A stretch of DNA of 64,000 nt from the NCBI GenBank assembly GCA_009192285.1, contig WBVU01000005.1, positions 868,001 through 932,000 on the forward strand, given 5' to 3'. A program made the translations under genes and the position numbers. The number at the start of each line of letters is the position of its first letter. Position 1 is the first letter of the stretch. The notes under the pieces were generated by a model, which saw nothing but the letters and a program-made list of their open reading frames with translations, had not been told where the DNA came from and made no database searches. This document shows, piece after piece, positions 46,384-56,047 of this stretch. This DNA is from Morchella semilibera (taxonomy: Eukaryota > Ascomycota > Pezizomycetes > Pezizales > Morchellaceae).

Positions 46384-46956
46384 TGTCACGGCGTATCTTG
46401 GCGCTAGGAAACGGAAGGAGGAATTAGTAATTCGTATCGGGTTTTCTCGGGTTGGACAGATCGGGTATTAGTATGAGGATCGGCTATGGGTAACAAGTAT
46501 TCCTTCTTTAGGTTTCTATGGGATCCCGTGGTACGGATTAGTAAGTAACGGTATGGGATTGCTATATATAGGGGATGGGAGTTCCTTTGTCTTTCCCTTT
46601 CTTCTTTCCTTACGCAACCTCCTGTTATTAAATCCTTCTCTTTGGATTCCTGTCTCTAGTTTAGTTTGGTCTTCTTTCTTTCTGGTTCGTATTTACAATA
46701 TACTTGGTTATACTCTTTACCTCCGCCTCCGCTATCGGTTGTGCCCCTTGGTGACACCGTGTCCTGAACCTGCTCGCCTCGGTTAACCCCTTGGCCTCCT
46801 GTCTTACTCCGACTCGCACATGCCAGTAATCCGAATCGTCTACTGGTACCTTCGCATCCACGTTCTAATCAGAGAATCCCTGTGGACCCTCTGCCCGACT
46901 CTGCTTCTATTATAGATCTTCCTTGTATCCGTTCTCCCTGGCCTCGCTCCGTAACA
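46384..46956 (+). repeat. Solo LTR of the chromovirus family
   Basis: Starts TGTCACGGCG and ends CTCCGTAACA, with exact 5-bp target duplication AGGTA on both sides (46379-46383, 46957-46961). Its sequence follows the LTR of the chromovirus at 55470-61510 closely. It was left by recombination between LTRs of a former insertion in the hAT-like element, between the two genes. Confidence 0.9.
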
Positions 46957-47205
46957 AGGTAGCGGAAGTGATAGGGAAATCCATTGTTAACACAGCAATT
47001 TATTAGGAGCAGTGACGCAATACCCAATAAGTGCCCAAGAATAAAATAAAAGCTGTGACACAATAATATTTTATTTTGTTGTGGTTCACGATGGAGTTGT
47101 GAAGATATGGAGGAAAGAAGAGAGGTAGGGGAGCCGGCGCCTTTAAGTAGGGCTGGTGGCGGATAAAGCCAGATGTCACATAGAGCGGAAACTAAAGTTA
47201 AATTA

Positions 47206-47206
<1 letters not shown>

Positions 47207-47239
<33 letters not shown>
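47207..47239 (+). repeat. A33 homopolymer
   Basis: Thirty-three consecutive A residues lying downstream (3') of the hAT transposase gene, on its non-coding side. It might mark a retroposed insertion, but I found no body or target duplication to support that. Confidence 0.9.
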
Positions 47240-47242
<3 letters not shown>

Positions 47243-47391
47243 GCCAAAATTGAAAAGTAAAAAAAGAATTTTTTTCTTTGCCGGATGAAAATGTAAAATC
47301 CCAATTCTAGTTTTTAAGCTGCGTGGCAGTAAGAGAATCTCTTTCGCTTCTAACAAGGAAATCAATATGTCACCGGCTTGATTAAAAGAAA

Positions 47392-49767
47392 TTAAACCCG
47401 CCCGTGCCCATGACTTTTGACATTCTCCCGCTTCAATTGTACCTTCGTCAGCCTATTTCTCCTGTTCGTAATTGATTGTTTCGCGCTGTACATTACAATT
47501 CATATTAGTTAAAATTCAGTAATATCTTTGACGGGAAATTTACCTGCTAAATGCTCGTTCACATTCAGTTGACATGGCTGGCGTAGAAAATGCATCAAGG
47601 GCAAATATAGATAGACGTGGATATAATGGCCTTGAATTTCTCCACCATGGAATCGGGAGACCTATCTCATGTCTATTTTGAGATATCCAATGAAGATAGC
47701 GGGTAAGTTCATCTTCAATTGAATCTGGGTCCAGACGAGGCTTTTTAAAGCTTCGTACTTTTTTATAAGTATTGGGATCTAGAGTTCTTTTCGGAGATTG
47801 AGGAGTAACGGTGGATGTACTGTGCAACTGAATTGGCTTATATGATGATTCCCATAGGGATTTGACCACAGCTCTAGCTTTTATACCCCACTCTGGTCTA
47901 TCCCCCCAACCGGACTCTATATCATCAAAGAAATTGTCCATGTCGGGATGTAAGACAATTGACGCACATATAATTGGGCTTAACTGATCGATAGAATAAT
48001 ATTTTTCCAACTTCTGATAAGTCAATTCAAGTGAGGTTATAATGATTGGAGATTGCGCCCGCTGTTTTGTGTCCAGTATATCCCGCCGTAACAACTCAAA
48101 TGATGGATAAATGTCATAAAGAGAACCCTGGGTACGGTGTCCTTCTAGAGATAATGTCTCATCTCTAAAAGGCTTCAAAAGAACAAAGATCTCCGCCAGA
48201 ACAACCCAATCATTCAGGGATAGCTGATCCTTCCCTATTATAGGCTTGGGGCCCATCGTATCTCTCAGAAGTTGGTGGACATGAAAATCAATTGCATGCC
48301 TCAATTTGAGGGCTCTTTCGAGTCCATCATAATCTCCAGTCCACCTTGTAACATTGCCCAAAATCAATGTTTTCGCTTGCGTAGATGACCCCAAAATTGA
48401 ATTGACCGAGTTGCAAAAAGCTTCCCGTCTTTGTGGGCTGCCTTGAATCCAAACTGTAATATTCCGAAGCTTTCCGAGAGGCCCAATCTTTCTCCATCGC
48501 TCAATCTCAATATTCTCTTGCTCAGCCAATTCTTTGTCTTCAGGGGATAGCAGTTGCATTGATTTTTTGCCGTATAAAAATACTTTGACAACCAAATTCA
48601 AAATATGTCCGTAGCAACATACATATCGGTTCTCAACTGTCAACAAATTGGTTGTTGACTGGGGTCGTGTAGGCTCTGCTGGCAACAACATCTGTCTTGG
48701 TTTATTAATTTGACTATCAATAAACCGAAGAGCTGTAAGATTGTTGCCTGCGTTATCTAGTGTAAAAAAACCTAAGGAGCTCTGTACCTGGTAACCTCTT
48801 ACGACCGCCCAAAACAACACTTCCTTGATTTTCCCCACTGTGTGCACCTAATAATCTCCATAAACCTAGCAATGCATGGTTGAACGTGCCTTCCTCGTTT
48901 AACCAATATGCCACTACAGCTAACAATGCTAGATTATTTTGGGAGGTCCAGAGATCGAAACTCAAATGAATAGAGGATATTGAATTGCTTAACGCATTTC
49001 TAATTGAGTTTTGGTTAAATAAAGAGGATTCATTAATCCATGAACTAATAATCGTAAAAGATTTTGGCATTGCTTTGCCTAATTCTGTATACAATGCTTG
49101 CTAATAAACTATTAACATAGTTTATTGAAATAAAAAAAATTATTGTGTGACTTACGACTGCACATAGATATATAAGTAAATACCTCAATGTTGAGGAAAC
49201 GGCTTGTTGGAAAGGAACATTCAAGTTGTTAGATATTATCCATCTAACATAGAGTTGTTTGAATATGTCGCTGTTAAAAATTATTTTGACTGGTTCCATT
49301 AAGGGATTGTTGATTGCCGGCTGACTGAATTGCGCTCCCAAAACTTGACTTCCGCCGCCGATGTTGGGAATAGAATCCCGTAGTTCTCCATTTTGATGAA
49401 AACCATGGGCTCGAACAAGATGGTTAATAGAATTTTTGGTTGTTGTATCCGAATAGTTGGCGGCAGTACCTTGGTTTGGACCTATTATTTAATTTAATAA
49501 TCAAACTTCAAAGGTTACGGCAACATTTATCTTACACAAATTACATCTCCATCTATCTTTTACAACTCCATTCCGATCACTACTTTGAATAACCGAACCA
49601 TGTTTCCAAGCCCAACTAGTTCTTTCCTTTGGCTTTTGTTGAAAAGCAGCCGGAACTTGTGAGGCTCTAGTTAATCGGGGGTCAGCTACTGACGGTGCAG
49701 TATCGGCAATCGATGGCTCATAAATTGAGCTGTTTGCCGTACGGGAGGTATCCTCATTGAATGACAT
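47392..49767 (-). pseudogene. BED-zinc-finger hAT transposase, multi-exon, with a frameshift
   Basis: The start ATG is at 49767. The N-terminus contains a BED finger (W..C..C at WRCNLC, with INHLVRAHGFH after an interruption by a probable intron near 49460-49525). An in-frame intron is clear at 49100-49155 (GTAAGT..TTAG). SFDLWTS and FFTLDNAGNN carry the first two catalytic Asp; CYGHILNLVV is the C-x2-H motif of the insertion domain. The C-terminal dimerisation region ends RPLYPRLSIFALDAF..STECERAFS; a second intron (47486-47543, GTAAAT..ACAG) joins it to SAKQSITNRRNRL, the expected hAT tail, with the stop at 47392. One frameshift lies near 48810-48830, so as sequenced it is broken, though otherwise well kept. 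The gene ends about 1.2 kb upstream of the oxygenase gene. Confidence 0.85.
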
Positions 49768-49949
49768 TTTTATATATGGCTTTTGTGAAATTGTTTCTGT
49801 TTGTATTAACCTTGCTGTGAATCCGAAGCTCTTGAAATAATTCTAAAAAATAAAATTCAGGAGAATCCCCGCAGTTGTTATACACCTCATCAGTTCTATA
49901 CTATTCTATTTATGGCATCTTTGTTGGCATACTATACCCAAAATGTATA

Positions 49950-50111
49950 CTTATGCAGTCCATAGTCCGTAGTCCCGTCCTGCTGATGGACGGACTGTCT
50001 TGGCTGAAACACTGCGGTCGACTGCAGTCGACTGCAGTCCACCATAGTCCGTCCTACTTTTTGGACTACCTGGCTTGGCATAGTCGACTACAGTCGACTG
50101 CAGTCGGACTG
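49950..50111. repeat. Subterminal repeat cluster of the hAT-like element
   Basis: GTCGACTGCAGTC-type palindromes and CAGTCCATAGTCCG units recur at least five times in 160 bp; relatives in inverse orientation lie at 45071-45165. Such clusters are usual transposase-binding regions in hAT elements. Confidence 0.7.
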
Positions 50112-50165
50112 AACGGCTGGCGGCGCTGCCCTTTATATTGTCGGGAGACCTGTGATCTGCTAAGG

Positions 50166-51455
50166 CTAGATGAGTCCATGACATAATGCTCCTACAATAG
50201 AGGGTGTTTTGTGAAAACTAGCAGCATCGAAAATGAAAAGACCAAATGAATTTGGTGCTTCAGTTCTGACTGATGATCGAGTGACTTGAGACAATATATC
50301 CTCGGTAGGATAATCTCTATGCATTACAGGAACTAATTGTTGATTAATCCAATCTAAAATTATCGCCTCATTTGTGTATCCCTCTTTGTTTAATTTCACC
50401 GTAACTCGATTGTCGTATTGTTGTAATTCAATATCTGGTAAATTGCTTTTTCCATGAAACAAAATGCATGGCTTTAGCATCCTACCATCAATCAAAATAA
50501 TGAGTTGAATAGTAGCCTGCCGTTTATCTCAGCCACTTTTCTCTGCCTTGGCCCATAACATAGATGAACCTTATAATTCATAAGTATGTACAGATAAATA
50601 CTCAAATGGAGGAGGTGTTTGGTCCATGTTACCGATCCTGCATATTGTAGCTCGTTCTAAATTGCTTGAAGGGGAAATATATTGAACTGTCGCTTTCTGA
50701 ATTGTAGAAAAATCATGGAAATGTAGGTTCCTATGGTGGTTGAATTGGATATGGTTGATTATTGGAGTGAGATAATCCTGTGGTATCTTGTGAGCATGGT
50801 TGGTGGTGAATCTAATAGTGATTTTGTTACGCGACAGGAACTCTAAAAATCATCCTTGGGAAAAAAAAAAGTCTGAAACAGGCCGATCTGAATAACACTC
50901 TGAAAATGCTTTTTTACAGGCAAATCTAAAACAGCCTCGTCGCACTAATTGACCATTCCTTCTCCAAAATAGGAAGCATTCATACACAATCTCATCTCAC
51001 TCATCCCAATGGCAGTGTGTAATTTTCCGAATTTTCCTATCCTTTTTGATCCCTCACAAAAATATCATTTTCATCTCGGCACCAAAAGGATATACAAGAT
51101 GGTGGAACTCCACCAAAATGATATGAAACCTCCAAGAGAGTTGAGACTCGCTTTCTAACTCCTGTCATGTTTCCTTCTTCAAGTATTGATGGTGTCGCCC
51201 AGTAGGATAGCACCTCTATTTTTTTTTGCTTGTATAGGACCGCCTCGCTTCGAATTCTGTTGGAAAGGATCTGAATGTCCGTTGTCTTTCTGCTATAGGA
51301 ACACGGACCTGTCCTGGTCGCTGTACTTGAAGATATGGATTTGAAATCGTGGTAAGCATCAGACTTCCGATGTGGGATAAAGGTAGCGGGGTCAATCCTG
51401 TTGATAGAGATACAACATGGTTACAAGCATCCAGTAAAAAGCTGAGCGTTTTCAT
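50166..51455 (-). pseudogene. Pogo-like transposase copy 2, N-terminal and catalytic segment
   Basis: Reading on the minus strand from 51455: MKTLSFLLDACNHVV, then RRSYTSKKKIEVLSYW (start of the helix-turn-helix DNA-binding region) and VRKRVSTLLEVSYHF. After decayed sequence, NMDQTPPPFEYLS.HTYEL (first catalytic Asp), KRQATIQLIILIDGRMLKPCILFHGKS and NSFGLFIFDAASFHKTPSIVGAL (second catalytic Asp) follow. It breaks off at about 50180, where the 9 kb block begins. Several internal stops. The matching continuation is at 41050. Confidence 0.85.
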
Positions 51456-51501
51456 GCAATGTCAGCCTGGCCCCATTCGTTATTGTCCAGTTTTTGCGGT
51501 A

Positions 51502-52457
51502 TGGTGCGGCGGATCTTAAAAGTGACAGCAAATTCCGCTAATAGCTTTTTATTAAGACAAGATATTCAAAATCTTTCTAATAATGGAGTAGTGATAGTGA
51601 ATATAACAGAGCCATACTAACGGTTAGGAGAATAGTTTTCACCGGGCCTGTTATAGGTTCAGAGTTATTGATAGAGCCCACCAGTTACAGTGATAGGGAA
51701 GTACCTGCAGTGAGGACCGCAACGTGCTGCAAGTGTACCTACCTTCTGACCGCTAGGGTGGAGATCTATTCATGGAAGGTTAGGCTGACGAGTCTAGGCC
51801 TTGTCAGTGAATAAGAGGACTGGCTGGAGAAAGGTCTCCAAGTGCTGGGCATCTCCAGTATCCCTCTGTGCATGAATAGTCCTGCTGCAGGTGGCAGTGG
51901 CTATGCCCGGGAATAATCTACAATAAGTTACACCTCTGTAGCCACCTTGAGGTAGACTATCTGAGCGGAGATTTATCTATTGCAGGCCTGGAGTTGTGTG
52001 ACAGCCAGGCTGCAGGTGATCCTTGACCCTGGCTAAGAGTACTTATGCTAGGACCGGAAACACCCGCTAGCGCTTAGGAAGAAGTGGGGTAGCGGAGGAA
52101 TTGTTTCCGCTCCAAAACAGAGTTCTCACCGGAACTTAGTAAGAGCGGTAGAATGCAGGAAATAGAGAGATTTGGAGTATAAGTAGTCATCTCCATTCCG
52201 GCCACCTGTTCTAGTTTTTCCTGATCATCAGTTGTAACAAGCGGAAGAAGACCCTTAAGATTATTTTAGGTCTACCAGAAGAATCTTTTCTCTCTAAACC
52301 TAACTTCTATCTTCTATCGGCCCTCTTGTCTCCTATACTCTTGTCTAGTAGAGGCAGAGCCCCATCATAGTGAATACTTCAATTAAACAGATTTTTGATA
52401 TTTTCACTTGTTCAAAAGTTATTAGAGTTTGAATTTGCATGTTATTGTATATAAAAG
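51502..52457. other. Unassigned, possibly LTR-derived
   Basis: No coding domain. A GGAGTATAAGTAGTC box near 52170 followed by CT-rich sequence (52295-52345) has LTR or promoter character. No second copy seen in the window. Confidence 0.3.
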
Positions 52458-53190
52458 TGTCCCAGCGTCTTGGCATCGGGCTCAGTGGTTTGGTAGTCAT
52501 AACGCTATTGTGATTAAAAGGGACAAGTGAGATAGCGAAGAGAGTGAAGATGTTGCCACCAGATCCCATGTGCTTCGGTTATAAAAAGGATCAGTAATAG
52601 GATTTAATGAGATTGTGGGGAGGAATAGTGCAATGTGTGATTGTACTGAGTTTCTATGAGTTTTTATGAGCTGGTGTATGAGTGTGACAGAGTTACTGGG
52701 CACAACGTGACAGATGACAATGATGATGCAGCAGAACTTGAAAAGCACAGCCAGCAAAATGAGAACACTAACGAGGATAAGAAGAACGCCGGGCGGGAGC
52801 AAGCACAGCACCGGCGAAGGCAAAAGCAAGGGCAAAGACACAGGAACTACAGAGCAGGGAGAGTGAGGACGGGATGGACCTCAACGTGAACGATAAGATA
52901 TATTATTGGCTTCCTTGTTTTACCGAAGGAAGGTTTTAGAATAAGCGTGGACTATGGCTTGGTACATAGGAATATATTTCCATATAGCAAAATAACGGGA
53001 AGATGAAATGAAGAGAAAAGAAAGAAAGAACTAAGGAGAACATCTATGTCCACTATTTAACACTTCTCCCCCAACAGTCTAGTATGACTCACACATCAGC
53101 CCATAGAAACATAGAGAAATCCATTGCAATCACACTCCGTATTTCTCCCCACCATCCCGCCAAAACCTATTACCAATTCTCCTTGCAACC
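52458..53190. mobile_element. Fold-back element C, copy 3, shortened
   Basis: Starts TGTCCCAGCGTCTTGGCATC; the left TIR is reduced, the central segment (52680-52900) with the acidic/Gln-Ala-Lys coding pattern is kept, and the right TIR (ATAACGGGAAGATG.., ATAGAAACATAG..) is cut off at about 53190. Confidence 0.7.
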
Positions 53191-54171
53191 GAAGCTCATG
53201 GAACCTAGTACGCACGCAACCCCAACCCTGGAACTGATTTTTGAAAATAACTCAACAACCAGCAGAGATATCATCAAACCGACTTCAGATCCATCATCTC
53301 TATCTCAACCTGCACCAAATCACCAACTCCTGAAATTCGAGCTCTTCTTTTACAGGAGTTGCTCTGAATTTCCGCTTTTTTTCTGCTATTTTTTTACCCT
53401 ACCTTGCTGCCAAACCAGCCTCGGGCAGAGTTCTGCCAAGCCATCCTCACCCACCCCACCAAATCCCTAGTGCCACACCCACTAGCCTCAACACGTCTGA
53501 AGGGGTTGAGCAATCCCTGTCAGGCATGCCGTCATCCCCTCCCTGTTCAAAGTCAGATGACAGGGAAGGATATGGGAGTTAGAGATGACGATAGCATAGC
53601 TATGGATAGAAGCGAACCCGAGGACCATATCTAAGTTCCTAACAGAGATCTTCTAGCCTCCAATGGCCAACAACACATAATTATACCAACTAAAAGAGTA
53701 TTATTTCAATCTAATGAAAATATTTCTGGAAAAACACAGGCTCTACCAGGACGTTCTGGTCGGCCTATTTCGTTTGAATCCTCAAACTACATCAATCAAC
53801 CACTATGGGATTGCGTCCAAAATCTCACATCATGGAATACCAAAATCGAATAACTGAATACCGAAATCAAAGAACAAAATACCGAAATCAGAGAACAAAA
53901 TCAACAGCTCATAACTCGGATTCAAGCATTGCACGACCTTTGTTAATTCAGTCCTTGCCGCCAGAAACCAAAACAACAATGAAATGAAGAGCGAATTGAT
54001 GCAATAGCTAAATCTATGAAAGCTTCAGCAATACAGAAAGATATACCACAATTATTAGCCCAGAACAATATATTCAGGCCCGGCAAACTCCAAACCTCAA
54101 CTCAGCAAGGGAGCTCAAGGAAAACAACCAGTCTGTTCGAATGAGCATATTCAACCTGTCCAGCCCAGGAG
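53191..54171 (+). other. Decayed coding-like remnant, unidentified
   Basis: Between 53640 and 54120 the plus strand reads as a degenerate protein: SGKTQALPGRSGRPISFE.. then a Gln/Asn/Glu-rich heptad-like stretch (NTEIKEQNTEIREQNQQL) in which a short unit is repeated. It could be the coiled-coil part of an element-encoded protein. No catalytic motif, so no family is named. Confidence 0.35.
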
Positions 54172-54703
54172 TGTCCCGGCTTCTTGGCATCAGTCCCAAA
54201 AGTTCGGTAGTCGAAGCGCTGTCGTGGTTTTTGGAGTAATGCTAAGCGAGGAGGGGGTATGCTTGGGAGGGGGTGTCGTCTTTGGTTCTAGGAGGTTCGA
54301 TGGCGTATGGATTGGTAATATAAATAGCGGAGATGGTGGGGAGGAATACGAGGTATGGTAGCGATGGGTTTCTATGAGATTCTATGAGCGAAAGTATGAG
54401 TCATAGCGGACTGGTGGAGGAGATGTGTTAAATAGCGGAGATAGATGTTTTTCTTAGTTCTTTCTTTCTTTCTCTTTGTCTCGTCTTCCTATTATCTCAG
54501 TCCATAGGAATTCACTTCTATTCCTAAATCATAGCTTCTCATACCACAGATTCAGTCCTCTAAGAAAAAGGAAAGTCCATAGTATCCCTTGTCGTTCTCG
54601 ATGGGTCCATCCGGTCCTCACTTCTCCTGCCTTGTACTCTTGTGCCTTTGTATTTGCCTTTGCCTTCGCCGGTACTTGTACTTGTGTATTAGGGTGTCAC
54701 ACC
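54172..54703. mobile_element. Fold-back element C, copy 4, left half only
   Basis: A left TIR beginning TGTCCCGGCTTCTTGGCATC is well kept to CATAGG at about 54510. The inverted central segment follows and breaks off near 54703. Confidence 0.75.
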
Positions 54704-55469
54704 AGACCACTAGAGTAGTACTGTGAAGAGCTCAGAGTCCGAAACGCTAATTGCAAAGGCAGAAAGAAACAGGGTCACTTCAGTCTAAACGTAACTAGAA
54801 TCTCTGTTGTCCGATGCTAGTCCGACGAGTATAGAAAGTCGTTTGGATTGGGGTGATGCTAACACGAAGATTGGTTCAGGAAGATATTTTCAAGAATCAC
54901 CAAGAGTGTATAAAATAGAGGTAATAGATTTATATTGTTAAGACTCTTTTCTTCCTCGATAATGATTTCAACAAAGTCGACACTGTATTTATATCCCACC
55001 AAATGTCACTCGGACTAAGAACATATTATTACAACAAATATTTGGAAGACCCAGAAGACCCTGATAATTGCCAAGGACACCAAACACCAACGCCAATATT
55101 CCCATGCCTTTTGAGTCCCTCATGCTACATGCGCGTTACTGCATGCACTCAGTTTTGTCAGCGGGGAAGTGCCGGGAGTCAGCCTACCTGATAACTCCTT
55201 TGGGTACCGGGCTTCGACTTCACTCGCCAACTATTTTCCTGCATCGTTATCATTCACTAAGGAGCATGGCTCAACATTAGGACTGTCAACGATTAGTAGG
55301 TACCGGAGGTGTCGGGTAGTCTTACCTTTCCCTGAGAAAGTCACCATCATCAGCTTTCTCAAAACCTTCGCCGTTTGATCAGTTTTGGTCCGGTTGATCC
55401 CAAACTTGAACTGCTGCCCCCTCATAAACCCACCAGTGGCCTTAGCAGCTGTGCTGGTGCTTTGACGCT
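54704..55469. other. Unassigned, left flank of chromovirus copy 2
   Basis: Contains a GTATAAAATAGAGG box near 54910. From 55230 to 55469 the minus strand is partly open and seems to continue across the chromovirus site into 61511-61680 (for example GHWWVYEGAAVQVWDQP). That would be an older, decayed coding region that the chromovirus split. Family not recognised. Confidence 0.3.
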
Positions 55470-56029
55470 TGTTACGGGACGGGGTCGGGAGGTTCGGACA
55501 AGAACGATCTATAGCAAGAGCAGAGTCGGGCAGATAGTCCACAGAGAGTCTCTCATTTCGACGTATACGCGAAGGCACCAGTAGATGACTCAGATCACGG
55601 ACATAGACAAGGGCGAAGTACGACTAGAGGCCAAGGGTCTAACCGAGGCAGGCGAGATCAGGACACGGTGTTACCCAGGGGCACAACCGATGGCTAGGAC
55701 GAGGCCACGTATATAGAACCAAGTATGTATTTTATATCAAGACAGGAGGAAGAACCAAGTTGAAGACAGAGAACAGAAACCTAAAGAGAAAGAGTGATAA
55801 CAGGAGGTTGCGTAAGGAAAAGACAAAGGAAATCCCAGTCCTTATATATAACAACCCATACTGTTGCTTACTAATCTGTACCACGGAATCCCATAGAAAC
55901 CCAAAGAGAGAATACCCATTACTCATAGCCGATCCTCATACTAATACCCGATCTGTCCAACCTGAGAAAACCCGATACAAATTACTAATCCTTCCTTCCG
56001 ATTCCTAGAGCCCAAGATATGCCGTAACA
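55470..56029 (-). repeat. LTR (downstream copy) of chromovirus copy 2
   Basis: 560 bp, plus-strand ends TGTTACGGGACGG and GCCGTAACA. Same family as the solo LTR at 46384-46956. Confidence 0.9.
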
Positions 56030-56047
56030 GATTACCCCCTCCTCTAG
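56030..56047 (-). other. Polypurine tract of chromovirus copy 2
   Basis: Minus-strand AGAGGAGGGGGTAATC immediately before the LTR, matching copy 1. Confidence 0.75.

Larger units (their letters stand above)
45071..50111 (-). mobile_element. hAT-like transposon carrying a TET/JBP-like oxygenase gene
   Basis: The ends are inferred from inverted, repeated subterminal motifs: CAGTCC..GACTGC at the left tip and its complement at the right tip, and GGACTATGGACTGC at 45109-45125 matched by its complement at 49955-49970. Flanks AACGGTCC (left) and AACGGCTG (right) could be a decayed 8-bp duplication typical of hAT elements, but match only partly. Inside, on one strand, lie a hAT transposase gene (47392-49767) and a 2-oxoglutarate oxygenase gene (45319-46176), with a solo LTR (46384-46956) inserted between them. 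That the two genes belong to one transposon is an inference. Confidence 0.55.
34441..51499 (-). mobile_element. Pogo-like DNA transposon (copy 2) split by two nested insertions
   Basis: The ends are 24-bp inverted repeats containing CGCAAAAACTGGACAATAAC (34441-34464 and 51476-51499), flanked by TA (34439-34440 and 51500-51501), the Tc1/mariner-superfamily duplication. Between them lie three minus-strand transposase segments in the right order (51455-50166, 41050-40624, 34960-34557), separated by a chromovirus (34961-40623) and a block of about 9.1 kb (about 41055-50180) of other elements. Without the insertions the unit would be about 2.3 kb, normal for pogo. Confidence 0.85.

Noticed and set aside
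47207-47239. A33 run as the tail of a SINE or retroposed gene
   Set aside because: No body with pol III boxes or target duplication could be found next to it.
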